A DNA stretch of 64,000 nt, from contig OZ024874.1 in assembly GCA_964017185.1 (NCBI GenBank), positions 31,782,721 through 31,846,720 on the forward strand, given 5' to 3'. Positions within the stretch are counted from its first letter, which is position 1. The number at the start of each line of letters is the position of its first letter. Below the pieces are notes generated by a model. That model was not told where the DNA came from. It worked only from the letters and a program-made list of their open reading frames with translations, and ran no database searches. The stretch is from Rugalucina vietnamica. Lineage: Eukaryota; Mollusca; Bivalvia; Lucinida; Lucinidae. The translations under genes and the position numbers were made by a program. This document shows, piece by piece, positions 51,501 through 59,640 of the stretch.

Positions 51501-52358
51501 CGTAATATTAACTTAGACAAATAAAATCTAATCAGCACTTAACTTTTCATTAATAAATAGTTCAAATAAATAAAAACAAATTAAGTTACCTTTGTGCCTT
51601 CTATATCTCTGCCCCTCAGTTTGATTGTTCCTATTGTGGTCATACATAGTATCTTTGCTTCATCATTTGCTTTCACCTAAAATAGAAATAATCATTTCAA
51701 TATGTACAAACAACCACAACTTCAGAGTTAACGAAAGTCTGTCTGACAAAAACTGCCTCAGTAAGACAAACACAGTACCATTAGTCCTGCAAAAAGCTTG
51801 GAAACTAAGCCAACAGTTTGTAGGTCAAGTAAAATCAGGCATACACCAAGAGTCTGTCTCACCAATAGTTTTCTTGCAAAGGCTTTCCAAGGTTCTTGAA
51901 CACTATATATTTTCACCCTGACTTAATTTTCAAACAGACAGTGCAGCCTAACAGCAATACTGACATAAAGGCAATCTGGTGGGGTTCTACTTTAACAACA
52001 GCAAGTTAACAGTTCATGGAAGGATTTTTGTGATGTAGCAAGGACCTACATGTATCACTGCGGAAACATTAGCTTTAAAGGGCCTAGCTCATACATTGCT
52101 TTCAATGGTCTCAAGGAAACAATGCATCAGAAAACCAACAATCTGCATATGCGAAAACAAAGGCGCAGATCAGCGCCTTTGTTTTCGCTACACAGATAGT
52201 ACAATTCATCTACTTTCTAAACCCAAAAATTCCAGCCTCTGGCTATCCTGCTGGTTTGTGTCGGACCTGGTCAGAACCCAAATTGTTGGTTTTCTAATGC
52301 ACAGGCTCATTTACCTTCTCTTTAATTTTCTCTAGAAAATCTATGGCTTGTTTTGGAT
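45428..52358 (-). CDS. PSMD13: 26S proteasome non-ATPase regulatory subunit 13 (Rpn9), all but the N-terminus
   Basis: PSMD13/Rpn9 is a PCI-domain subunit of the proteasome lid that helps assemble and stabilise the 19S particle. Exons in transcript order (minus strand): 52358-52315, 51676-51590, 51010-50839, 49076-48997, 48380-48255, 47941-47879, 46951-46871, 46458-46342 and 45523-45428. All introns are GT-AG. The exons sum to 866 nt, which completes one split Asp codon plus 288 codons including the stop, with no phase conflict. Conserved blocks are [75 protein letters not shown] and the PCI winged-helix part [19 protein letters not shown] with [12 protein letters not shown]. The first ~88 residues of the usual ~376 are not in the window. 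The intron upstream of 52358 exceeds 11.6 kb and holds the BEL element. Confidence 0.96.
46342..46458 (-). CDS. PSMD13: PSMD13 exon, PCI winged helix
   Basis: Thirty-nine codons including [19 protein letters not shown] and [14 protein letters not shown], nearly identical to human [36 protein letters not shown]. Acceptor TTTTTAG; donor GTAAGA. Confidence 0.97.
46530..46725 (-). mobile_element. degenerate SINE, family 1 (PSMD13 intron)
   Basis: The complement of agtttaacatctcagtcaac, tgtcatgctcaaggactcaa and aatactctaccaatgagcca matches tail, central segment and head. Reverse orientation. Confidence 0.6.
46871..46951 (-). CDS. PSMD13: PSMD13 exon, PCI domain
   Basis: Encodes [20 protein letters not shown] and TRLPENE, matching human [23 protein letters not shown]. 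Phase 0 at both ends. Acceptor ATTTCAG; donor GTGAGC. Confidence 0.95.
47484..47570 (+). repeat. dispersed repeat R fragment (PSMD13 intron)
   Basis: Shares gcaatgatcaggaaaaggca and cccactccaaaaaccgaggt with the longer copy at 5215. Confidence 0.6.
47879..47941 (-). CDS. PSMD13: PSMD13 exon
   Basis: Twenty-one codons, [20 protein letters not shown] plus E, matching human [21 protein letters not shown]. Acceptor TTTTCAG; donor GTAGGT. The exon is too short to stand out as an open frame. Confidence 0.95.
48255..48380 (-). CDS. PSMD13: PSMD13 exon
   Basis: Encodes [39 protein letters not shown] and ATQ, matching human [32 protein letters not shown]. Phase 0 at both ends. Acceptor ATTTCAG; donor GTAAGA. 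Confidence 0.96.
48437..48488. repeat. two poly(T) runs separated by AAATA in a PSMD13 intron
   Basis: Two runs of over 20 T are separated by aaata and followed by aaataatg. On the sense (minus) strand this is poly(A), perhaps the decayed tail of a retroposed sequence. Confidence 0.7.
48761..48946 (-). mobile_element. palindromic MITE, family P copy 13 (PSMD13 intron), right arm deleted
   Basis: Flanked by atat on both sides. Left end gagctgccacatgggaaaac. The outer half of the long arm is missing before tgatgcggctc, so the deletion kept the terminal bases. Confidence 0.8.
48997..49076 (-). CDS. PSMD13: PSMD13 exon
   Basis: Encodes [19 protein letters not shown] and VYNFGEL, matching human [23 protein letters not shown]. 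It completes the split Ser codon. Acceptor TTTTACAG; donor GTAGGT. Confidence 0.95.
49163..50663 (-). mobile_element. family A HINE/pearl-like element in a PSMD13 intron
   Basis: Reverse orientation: the right-end hairpin lies at 49163-49180 and the left-end palindrome ends at 50663. It contains three modules with aggtcaaggtcatcc. It is oriented with PSMD13 and lies between the exons at 48997-49076 and 50839-51010. Confidence 0.7.
50839..51010 (-). CDS. PSMD13: PSMD13 exon
   Basis: Encodes [20 protein letters not shown], then [20 protein letters not shown] and [17 protein letters not shown], matching human [35 protein letters not shown]. It ends one base into a Ser codon. Acceptor CTGTAG; donor GTAAGA. 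Confidence 0.96.
51120..51354 (+). mobile_element. palindromic MITE, family P copy 14 (PSMD13 intron)
   Basis: Left flank aatt, right flank aatc. Ends gagccacgacacaagaaaac and tcatgatgcggttc. Core gctgatcagctgtgcattta then ctgcacagctgatc. Confidence 0.78.
51590..51676 (-). CDS. PSMD13: PSMD13 exon
   Basis: Encodes 29 residues, [20 protein letters not shown] then RGRDIEGTK, matching human [20 protein letters not shown]. Phase 0 at both ends. Acceptor ATTTTAG; donor GTAACT. Confidence 0.92.
52118..52308 (-). mobile_element. palindromic MITE, family P copy 15, touching a PSMD13 5' splice site
   Basis: Right end is ggctc at 52304-52308, followed by attt and then the PSMD13 donor. The central palindrome is shortened to cgcagatcagcgcctttg. 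Left boundary approximate. Confidence 0.7.
52315..52358 (-). CDS. PSMD13: PSMD13 exon (first in window)
   Basis: Encodes [15 protein letters not shown], matching DPNVALTFLEKTREK of human PSMD13. Acceptor is TTTTACAG and donor is GTAAAT. The donor runs straight into the target duplication of a palindromic MITE (copy P15). Confidence 0.88.
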
Positions 52359-52644
52359 CTGTAAAAATGAACCAAATAAACATTCAATAAAACCCCAGTG
52401 AGCCATCATACAGCTGTAAGCAGTCTTATTAGCATGACATTTTTTTTTCAATAGCAACATGTTTTTAACATGTATTGCAAATACATGCCATTTGATATAC
52501 ATAATCTCATGTTAAATTAAACAATATTGGCATAACTGGTCACTTTTGGCATAATTTGTGAACTAAAGTAATAATAAATCATCGACTTATGGAACGCCAA
52601 AGCTGTCTGTTGGTAAGGAATAAAAACATTTGATGCATCATCAT

Positions 52645-52868
52645 CATTATATCCTGCTCACATTTGATTATATGTTGTATAGTGTGCATTATATGATGAG
52701 AAAAGTCCATTATATGTTGGACCAGGTTCTTTATATTATGAAAATTTTCATTATATGATGAGTAAACATTTTTATAGAATAGTAGACTTACATTAGATGA
52801 TGGGTAAACATCTTTATATTATCGTAGACTTACATTATATGCTGATGCAACCTCATTATATGATGTGA
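52645..52868. repeat. degenerate short tandem repeat, ATTATATGATG-like
   Basis: Imperfect copies of cattatatgatgag with spacers such as taaacatctttatatta recur every ~20-60 bp. No coding content. Confidence 0.6.
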
Positions 52869-52973
52869 CAACTACATTTAGTGGAGCAAATATCAAGGGC
52901 TATCTTTCAAGGGGGTGGTCTATGGAGTACCACATTTGTTTCTATATACCAAAATGTTCGTATTGGTCTGTAG

Positions 52974-53262
52974 TGGTGTCTAGATCTTCCCAAACTAGTG
53001 TTTACACCAAAAAGAACACAATCTTTGAAACAATTTGCTTTAATCACAAGTTAATCAATTTTACTGAGCCCATTTAATAAAACGCGACTTCCATTTTTTT
53101 CTACTAACTTAGCAACCGCCGTAACCGGCGTTACGTTATTATAACGTTTCCGTAACGTCGGAATGAACGTCTTTAGAGATGTGTAAAATTGATAGGTAAA
53201 ATTACGTTTCTTACAAGCGTAAAGTTCATATTCTTGTTAATCTAATATAATTCTTCTCTCCA
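52974..53262 (-). repeat. 3' LTR of the BEL/Pao element
   Basis: 289 bp, same sequence and orientation as the 5' LTR. It is flanked on the outer side by TGTAG, the target duplication. Confidence 0.93.
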
Positions 53263-53275
53263 TCTTCCCCTCCTC
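53263..53275 (-). other. polypurine tract of the BEL element
   Basis: Thirteen purines, GAGGAGGGGAAGA on the minus strand, directly abut the 3' LTR. This is where plus-strand DNA synthesis is primed in LTR retrotransposons. Confidence 0.85.
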
Positions 53276-53448
53276 AAAATGTTAGTTTTGATTAATAGTA
53301 ACAGTTCTATATGCCTTATACAAACATAAATTTAAGTATTTCGCGCACCTGTTCCAATAACAATTAATTACTAAAGGATAAGTATGGGCTATTCAAATAC
53401 ACTTTAACCGCGAAAGCAAGTAACTGAAAGTTCGTTTGTTTATCGTTA

Positions 53449-56400
53449 TTAATGTTCCAGTTCAAGTGGGCACAACTTATTTACAGGTCTCGTCAATGTC
53501 CCTTGCCCAACTTGTAGCTTTGCGACACGCACATGGCCATCTTTCCCGGGATAAACGTCCAGCACGCGCCCCAGTGGCCAACTTCCTCGCGGAGTATCCG
53601 GTGATAGTATCATCATCACGTCGCCGATTCGTACGTCTCTCTGTGTCTTGAACCATTTCTTCCGACCGTTCAGTGCAGGAATCCACTCCTGCATCCATCT
53701 CGTCCAGAAATGGCGCACCAGCTCCTGTATCCGGCGCCATCGTTTTCTCAGGTTGAAGTCAGTTTCATCCACGGACATCGGCGCAAACTGACCCCCGACT
53801 TGACCATGGATAAAATGATTCGGCGTCAGCGGTGTATCGTCAGCTGGACTTGAAGACTGGTACGTCAGTGGTCTTGAATTTAGCAGCCCTTCGGCCCCAG
53901 TTATTGCTGTTAATAGTTCCTCATCGTTGATATCTGCTTTACCTAGTATAGCGTACATCGCTCTCTTTGCCGCTTTAACCATTGTCTCGTGGACTCCACC
54001 AAAATGCGGAGCCAATGGTGGGTTGAAACGCCACGTGACACCCTTGTTGGCAATCGACTGTGTCGTTCGTTCGTTGTCTAACTTCGACACCAAATCCCTC
54101 AGTTCCGCATCTGCTCCCTTGAAGTTTGTCCCATTGTCGGAAATCAGTTCCTGTGGCAGACCTCTTCGACTTGACATCCTATAAAAGGCATTCAGGAATG
54201 AATCGGTGTCAAGCCCAAATGCCATTTCCAAGTGTACTGCTCTTGTGGCTAAACATGTGAAGAGGCAGAGGTATCGTTTCTCCCTACGTTTACCCCTGCC
54301 TTGCACAGTAATGAAGGGTCCCGCGAAATCCACAGAACATCTGGTAAACGCTCTCAGTGACGTTTTGAGCCTTGACGTCGGTAGTGGTGCCATGACTTGC
54401 TGAGAAGGCATCGACTTCCTTCTTCGACACTCAGCACATTCTCTCTCCCATTCCCGAATAGCTTCGCGGCCCGACTGGATCCAGAATCTAGATGACAGTG
54501 CTGAGAGTGTGTGATTGGTTCCCGTCGCGTGGTTTCCCTTTTCATGTTGATCTTTAATGATGAGCTTCGTCACCCAGCTTCGACGTGGTAGTATGATGGG
54601 AAATCGCACATCGTATGACAGGAACTCTGCATGTGTCAGGCGGCCGTCCGACCGCATGAGCCCATCATCATCAAGTTTAGGCTGTAGTCCTAACAGCTTA
54701 CTGTTTGAAGGCAATGGTTTGTGACTCGTCATTGCCTTCCATTCCTCGGTAAACTCGGTCAGCTGTGCATGGCGAATCAGTTGCCGTTCTGCTCTTTTAA
54801 TTTCATCTGCCCGAAGCTCTCCTGGCGTTCTGTCGATCTTCTGTTTACCACAGTTGTCTATAAACCGATTGATCCATGCCATGACCCTCCTCAGTCGTAA
54901 CCAGCTTGAATAGTTGCATGGCCTCAGTGGAAAGTCCACACTTCCATTTGCCACGCTGACAAATACAGACTCAGGTTGAAGTTCAGAATTTTCTTGCTGA
55001 GGCCGACTTGATCTTTTCAGCTCATCGTATCCCGTTGGTTTGTCTTGTATTTTTCTTGCTGGCCAAGCATCTTCTGGTAGTTTCAAGAATTCTGGCCCAC
55101 GCCACCATTTATCACTGTCCTGAAGTTCTTTTGCTGACATACCTCTGCTCAAGATATCTGCTGGGTTTACACTGGTCGGGACATATCTCCACTGGTCTGG
55201 ATCTGTTGTTGATTGTATCTCGCCAACCCGGTTGGCGACAAATGGTTTAAACTCCCGACTTCTCCCGCGTACCCACCAAAGCACGTTTACACTGTCCGAC
55301 CAGAACACCACTTGATCCATCTTCAGGTCCATTACACTGGATATCTTGCTTGACAGTCGCACACCAATGACAGCAGCCATTAATTCCAAGCGAGGAATAC
55401 TCAGTGCCTTACTTGGTGCTACCCGTGTCTTAGCTGCCACTATGTTTGTAGAGACCGACTCATCCTGGTAGGTGTACCTGGCGTATGTAACGGCACCGTA
55501 AGCATTCTCTGAAGCATCTACAAAAGTATGCAATGTGACGGTATCTACTGATTTACCCTTTTCAAGTAGACATCTTGGTATTTGTAGCTGTGTTAGTTCC
55601 GTGAGTTCTCCGAACCAGGTCCGTGCCGCATTGATCAATGGGTCACTCAGCTCTTCATCCCACTCCAAACCAGCCGTCCACATTTCTTGAAGAAGTAGCT
55701 TCGCCCGCACAGTATATGGCGCAAGGAGACCTATAGGGTCAAAGAGAGTGGCGATCTTCCTCAGGAAGTTGCGCTTGGTGTATAACATACTTTCATCTGG
55801 CTGATTCTCCTTGAAGGTGAAACTGTCATTATCAGCTGACCACCACACTCCAAGTGTCTTTGCAGCTGGCAAACCTTCACGGTCCAAGTCGACCTCAAAC
55901 TTGCGATCGTGGATCTGTATTTCACCCAGCACCTTTGGTGAATTGGACAACCACTTCCGTGCATGCATCCCGGCCTTTGTCAGCAGATTGGAAAGTTGTC
56001 TTTGTAGTTCTATGCCTTGTTCCTCTGTTGCCACTGAATCCATGGAATCATCCATATAGGTCGACTTCAGAATCGTTTCTGCAGCCACAGGAAATTCGTT
56101 CTGAAACTTCTTCGCATGGTGTTGCAATATAAACTGCGCCTGAAAAGGGGACGAGTTGACTCCAAAGACCACCCGGTCAAATTCATATATGTCTGGTCTG
56201 CGACTTATGTCTGTTCCCCTCCAAAGGAACCGATGATATGGCTTATCTCCTGCTGCAATTCCAATGCGCAGGTACATCTCAGCTATGTCACACACAACTG
56301 CTACTGGCTGTCTTCGAAAACGCAACAAGACATCAAACAGGTTGCGCTGCAGCTTTGGTCCTTGGTAGATTGCGTCGTTTAGTGATACTCCGTCATATTT

Positions 56401-59274
56401 CGCCGATGCGTCAAATACAATTCTTGTCTTTGTCGTGTCCTTGTCGGGTCGTAGTATCGGGAAATGCGGCAAATACCACTTCGATGTTGATTCGGCATAT
56501 TGTGGAATTCTTTTGACATATCCCTTGTCAATATATTGGTTGATGATCTGGTTGTAGGCAGATGCAACATCAGGTGACTTCATCAGCCTTTTCTCTGTAT
56601 TTTCCAGTCTGCGTAGTGCCATCTGGTAATTGTTCTTCAATACAACATCCTGTGATTTCCACGGTATACCGACCCTGTACATCTGGTTGTCATAAGTGAT
56701 AGACTTTTCCACTTTCTTCAGAGCCATTTGTTCCTCAATACGCACGACCGGCATATCATGTTGTGATGAGACCTCTTCAATTTCCCAGAATTTCTTCAGT
56801 GTTCTGTTGACCTGCTCTATCTCTGACTGATCCCTAGAAAAGTAGGTGTAGGCAAAATTTGTCTGGTGAATACTTCCGTCATATGAGCCCGGACTTCCTA
56901 TACACGTCCAACCTAGAGGTGTTAGTCGGGCTATAGGCTCTCCTGGTTTCCCTCTTCTTTCTTCAATGGCATAGAGAAGATCTGCACAGTCAAGCCCAAT
57001 AAGCATGTCAACAATGGGCCTCCTTGGTGACGATGGAAATTCAATATTTCTAAGATGTCGCCATTGATCCTTGTAGTGATTCCAATCCACAACAGGCATA
57101 TTCCCAGTGACCTTGTTTACGGTGTAAGCACTGACCTTCATGCTGACGTCACCTGTAACGCTCTGAAGTTTGACATCAATGGGTTTCGTTTCAAAGGTTT
57201 CGACTTGACCATTCAAGACATTGACCTTAATCCTTTCGGTTCTGCCTTGTAAACCTAGTTCGGCTGCGACATCCGCGTTTACATATGTTTTGGTGCTAGC
57301 ATCATCTAGCAATGCATTTACTCTGAGCGAACGAGCTCCATTGATCAAAATTACAGGAACCGTACGTAAACTTATGAACTCTGGTCTAATGTTGCTTTGT
57401 GCCACCATGGTTGTATCCTGTGCCTGGTCATTCCCCTCCGTGAGGAAAGAAGATCGGTCATTTAACAAATTTTCTTGCTCAGCACGTGCGCCTGCACGTG
57501 CCCCTGATCGTGAATAATTTGACTTACCGATCGCTGCTTGTTTTACCTCTGTAGTGTCCGCTGTTCCTTGTTCGCCCGATGCTTGTTTATGTAGAAGCCG
57601 ATGATGCATATCTCCACACCCATCCAGTCCGCAGGTCCTACTTCGTGGGCACGAGTCTCCCTGATGATTCTCGCCTAGGCACCGGAAACACAGTTGTAGT
57701 CGCCTTGCTAGGTTCCAACGGTCGCGAACGCTTCTCTGGGTAAACACACGACAGTTCCATATCCCGTGTTGTTTACCACAGTCCTGGCAGTTGACCTTTT
57801 GCGAGTTCCGCCGCGGTGATTTCCGTGCACCGCTTGTTTCTCCGAAGAACGTACGTGGATTTCCATGTCTAGGTCCCGCTCGAGCTGGTGTATCATTTGC
57901 CATTCTACCGGTAAACCCATGAGCTGTCTCTGATGCGACCGTAATATAATCTGACTCCCGAAGTACCCATGTCCTTAGGGTCAGAACAGACTCTTCCTTG
58001 TCATTCTCGAACATCCAGCGACGGTAATTGGCGATCATTGTTTCTGGCAACTTCCGCTGTAGTTTCAAATAAAGAGAACCGTCCCGCAGCTCATACTCTT
58101 GCCCGGCCTCTTTAAGGTTGATCATGGCTATGTCGAGAAGATCGGCGAATTCTTCTATGTCTCGCGCATTTCCAGCTCGTATCTGTCGGAATTGTTCTAG
58201 TTCATCTAGGTAGATAGCGATCTGTCGTCTCTTGCCTCCGTATTTTCTCTCTAACCGGTCTTTTGCGGCTTCATATGCTGTTGCCGAATGCCCAAGACTG
58301 TCAATAACCTTAAGAGCATCCCCACTTAGGTATTGTCGGAGTTGTAGAAGCTTGTACTCCGGTGTGGCAGGGGCACTGTCAATACACGAGAGGAAAGCCG
58401 CTTTCCAGTTTTGGTAATTTTTCTTGTTACCGGAGAATGTAGGTATCTGCACCCTTTTCAATTGTCGCCACATATCATTGCCAATCGAAACGTCTGACCT
58501 CGAATCTGTATACATGTAGCTTTGTGTCGGCTCAAATGGTGCAGCGTGAGCATTCATCGTAGCTTGACTTTTTTCTGATTTTGCACCGCAGTGTTCGCTT
58601 GACTGAACGTGTTGATCATGTGAATTTACGTCGGCAACGCCCCCAGCGTTGTCATGCTGTTCCGGTTCATGAATCAATCTGATTTGCCCTGATTCGGTCT
58701 TAGTGCACGTTGACAGGACTGTCTGATTTCCTGATAGAATGTCATTTGTAGCATTACTTGAAGCTATAATGCCTACCTTCTTCGATGTCTCCTGCCTATC
58801 GACTGTTTCTTGCCTTTGTTCTGTCTCGGATTCATCGCCAATGTTCATTTTGTTCCTCATGTCGATCGTAAGAATTTCCGATGTGTCACTCGAATTTTCC
58901 CCATGAAGCGATCGCAAATAATGTCTTGCTGCGTCGTACGCTGTATTGTAATCCTCCTCCAATTGGTCCGACTCCTGTGCCACTTTTCTAGCCTTGTCCG
59001 TATCCTTGTTTCCCATATAAAGTCCCGATAGTCGCGTAATAACGTCCAACGTTATCTCGAATTTTAAATCCAATGTTTCGCACGCATCCCGCACCTCGCG
59101 GCTTGATCCGGCGCCATCGCCTTCGACCAAGAATAACATTCTGTTCTTGAAACGCGTGAAATTTGACTTAGCTCGTGTCTTCTCCAGTTTTAATGATGTT
59201 TCCATGTCCGTAAAATCCATATTTCCCGAACCGCCAGGTTGGTTGTCAACGTCGTTGCGTTCTCCAGACGCCAT
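53449..59274 (-). CDS. BEL/Pao Gag-Pol polyprotein, 1941 residues, intact
   Basis: A single frame starts at the first ATG, 72 nt after the 5' LTR. Domains in order: a DUF1759-type Gag-like segment about 265-420 (QIPTFSGNKKNYQNWKAAF), then a CCHC knuckle C529-x2-C532-x4-H537-x4-C542. A DUF1758/A17-type aspartic protease follows, about 636-790, with LLDDAS at 655-660. Reverse transcriptase is about 905-1100 with D996 and YMDD at 1073-1076. The RNase H-like Pao region has D1253, E1297 and D1327. The integrase has a zinc-binding H1577, H1582, C1613, C1616 and a catalytic D1649, D1713, E1763. A DUF5641 C-terminus is about 1835-1941. Every catalytic signature is present and no stop or shift interrupts the frame. 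Gag and Pol are fused without a recoding site, as in many BEL elements. No envelope domain is visible. Confidence 0.95.
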   Translation of the reverse strand: MASGERNDVDNQPGGSGNMDFTDMETSLKLEKTRAKSNFTRFKNRMLFLVEGDGAGSSREVRDACETLDLKFEITLDVITRLSGLYMGNKDTDKARKVAQESDQLEEDYNTAYDAARHYLRSLHGENSSDTSEILTIDMRNKMNIGDESETEQRQETVDRQETSKKVGIIASSNATNDILSGNQTVLSTCTKTESGQIRLIHEPEQHDNAGGVADVNSHDQHVQSSEHCGAKSEKSQATMNAHAAPFEPTQSYMYTDSRSDVSIGNDMWRQLKRVQIPTFSGNKKNYQNWKAAFLSCIDSAPATPEYKLLQLRQYLSGDALKVIDSLGHSATAYEAAKDRLERKYGGKRRQIAIYLDELEQFRQIRAGNARDIEEFADLLDIAMINLKEAGQEYELRDGSLYLKLQRKLPETMIANYRRWMFENDKEESVLTLRTWVLRESDYITVASETAHGFTGRMANDTPARAGPRHGNPRTFFGETSGARKSPRRNSQKVNCQDCGKQHGIWNCRVFTQRSVRDRWNLARRLQLCFRCLGENHQGDSCPRSRTCGLDGCGDMHHRLLHKQASGEQGTADTTEVKQAAIGKSNYSRSGARAGARAEQENLLNDRSSFLTEGNDQAQDTTMVAQSNIRPEFISLRTVPVILINGARSLRVNALLDDASTKTYVNADVAAELGLQGRTERIKVNVLNGQVETFETKPIDVKLQSVTGDVSMKVSAYTVNKVTGNMPVVDWNHYKDQWRHLRNIEFPSSPRRPIVDMLIGLDCADLLYAIEERRGKPGEPIARLTPLGWTCIGSPGSYDGSIHQTNFAYTYFSRDQSEIEQVNRTLKKFWEIEEVSSQHDMPVVRIEEQMALKKVEKSITYDNQMYRVGIPWKSQDVVLKNNYQMALRRLENTEKRLMKSPDVASAYNQIINQYIDKGYVKRIPQYAESTSKWYLPHFPILRPDKDTTKTRIVFDASAKYDGVSLNDAIYQGPKLQRNLFDVLLRFRRQPVAVVCDIAEMYLRIGIAAGDKPYHRFLWRGTDISRRPDIYEFDRVVFGVNSSPFQAQFILQHHAKKFQNEFPVAAETILKSTYMDDSMDSVATEEQGIELQRQLSNLLTKAGMHARKWLSNSPKVLGEIQIHDRKFEVDLDREGLPAAKTLGVWWSADNDSFTFKENQPDESMLYTKRNFLRKIATLFDPIGLLAPYTVRAKLLLQEMWTAGLEWDEELSDPLINAARTWFGELTELTQLQIPRCLLEKGKSVDTVTLHTFVDASENAYGAVTYARYTYQDESVSTNIVAAKTRVAPSKALSIPRLELMAAVIGVRLSSKISSVMDLKMDQVVFWSDSVNVLWWVRGRSREFKPFVANRVGEIQSTTDPDQWRYVPTSVNPADILSRGMSAKELQDSDKWWRGPEFLKLPEDAWPARKIQDKPTGYDELKRSSRPQQENSELQPESVFVSVANGSVDFPLRPCNYSSWLRLRRVMAWINRFIDNCGKQKIDRTPGELRADEIKRAERQLIRHAQLTEFTEEWKAMTSHKPLPSNSKLLGLQPKLDDDGLMRSDGRLTHAEFLSYDVRFPIILPRRSWVTKLIIKDQHEKGNHATGTNHTLSALSSRFWIQSGREAIREWERECAECRRRKSMPSQQVMAPLPTSRLKTSLRAFTRCSVDFAGPFITVQGRGKRREKRYLCLFTCLATRAVHLEMAFGLDTDSFLNAFYRMSSRRGLPQELISDNGTNFKGADAELRDLVSKLDNERTTQSIANKGVTWRFNPPLAPHFGGVHETMVKAAKRAMYAILGKADINDEELLTAITGAEGLLNSRPLTYQSSSPADDTPLTPNHFIHGQVGGQFAPMSVDETDFNLRKRWRRIQELVRHFWTRWMQEWIPALNGRKKWFKTQRDVRIGDVMMILSPDTPRGSWPLGRVLDVYPGKDGHVRVAKLQVGQGTLTRPVNKLCPLELEH

Positions 59275-59323
59275 ATTGTTCCGATCTCCAGATCTCTAAA
59301 ATAATCCTCAATTTAATAGAAGC

Positions 59324-59341
59324 AACCTCGCTCTGCTACCA
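59324..59341 (-). other. primer-binding-site candidate of the BEL element
   Basis: Five nt after the 5' LTR the minus strand reads TGGTAGCAGAGCGAGGTT. It begins with TGG, as needed to pair with the CCA end of a tRNA. The tRNA itself was not identified. Confidence 0.6.
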
Positions 59342-59346
59342 ATTTT

Positions 59347-59635
59347 TGGTGTCTAGATCTTCCCAAACTAGTGTTTACACCAAAAAGAACACAATCTTTG
59401 AAACAATTTGCTTTAATCACAAGTTAATCAATTTTACTGAGCCCATTTAATAAAACGCGACTTCCATTTTTTTCTACTAACTTAGCAACCGCCGTAACCG
59501 GCGTTACGTTATTATAACGTTTCCGTAACGTCGGAATGAACGTCTTTAGAGATGTGTAAAATTGATAGGTAAAATTACGTTTCTTACAAGCGTAAAGTTC
59601 ATATTCTTGTTAATCTAATATAATTCTTCTCTCCA
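59347..59635 (-). repeat. 5' LTR of the BEL/Pao element
   Basis: 289 bp, starting TGGAGAGAAG and ending GACACCA on the minus strand. Identical by eye to the copy at 52974-53262. It should carry the element promoter; no clear TATA box was assigned. Confidence 0.93.
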
Positions 59636-59640
59636 TGTAG

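Larger units (their letters stand above)
52974..59635 (-). mobile_element. complete BEL/Pao LTR retrotransposon in a PSMD13 intron
   Basis: A 6662-bp element on the minus strand. It has two 289-bp LTRs that begin TG and end CA, and a 5-bp target duplication TGTAG at 52969-52973 and 59636-59640. A primer-binding-site candidate follows the 5' LTR, a polypurine tract precedes the 3' LTR, and one open frame fills the interior. By eye the LTRs show no difference, including a seven-T run, so insertion is very recent. The flanks rejoin into a repeat also present at ~60150 and ~60510. No envelope frame is visible. It is antisense to ATM but in the same orientation as its host gene PSMD13. Confidence 0.95.

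Noticed and set aside
54206-58417. Many plus-strand open frames inside the BEL element
   Set aside because: They are antisense shadows of the 1941-codon frame and contain no known domain.
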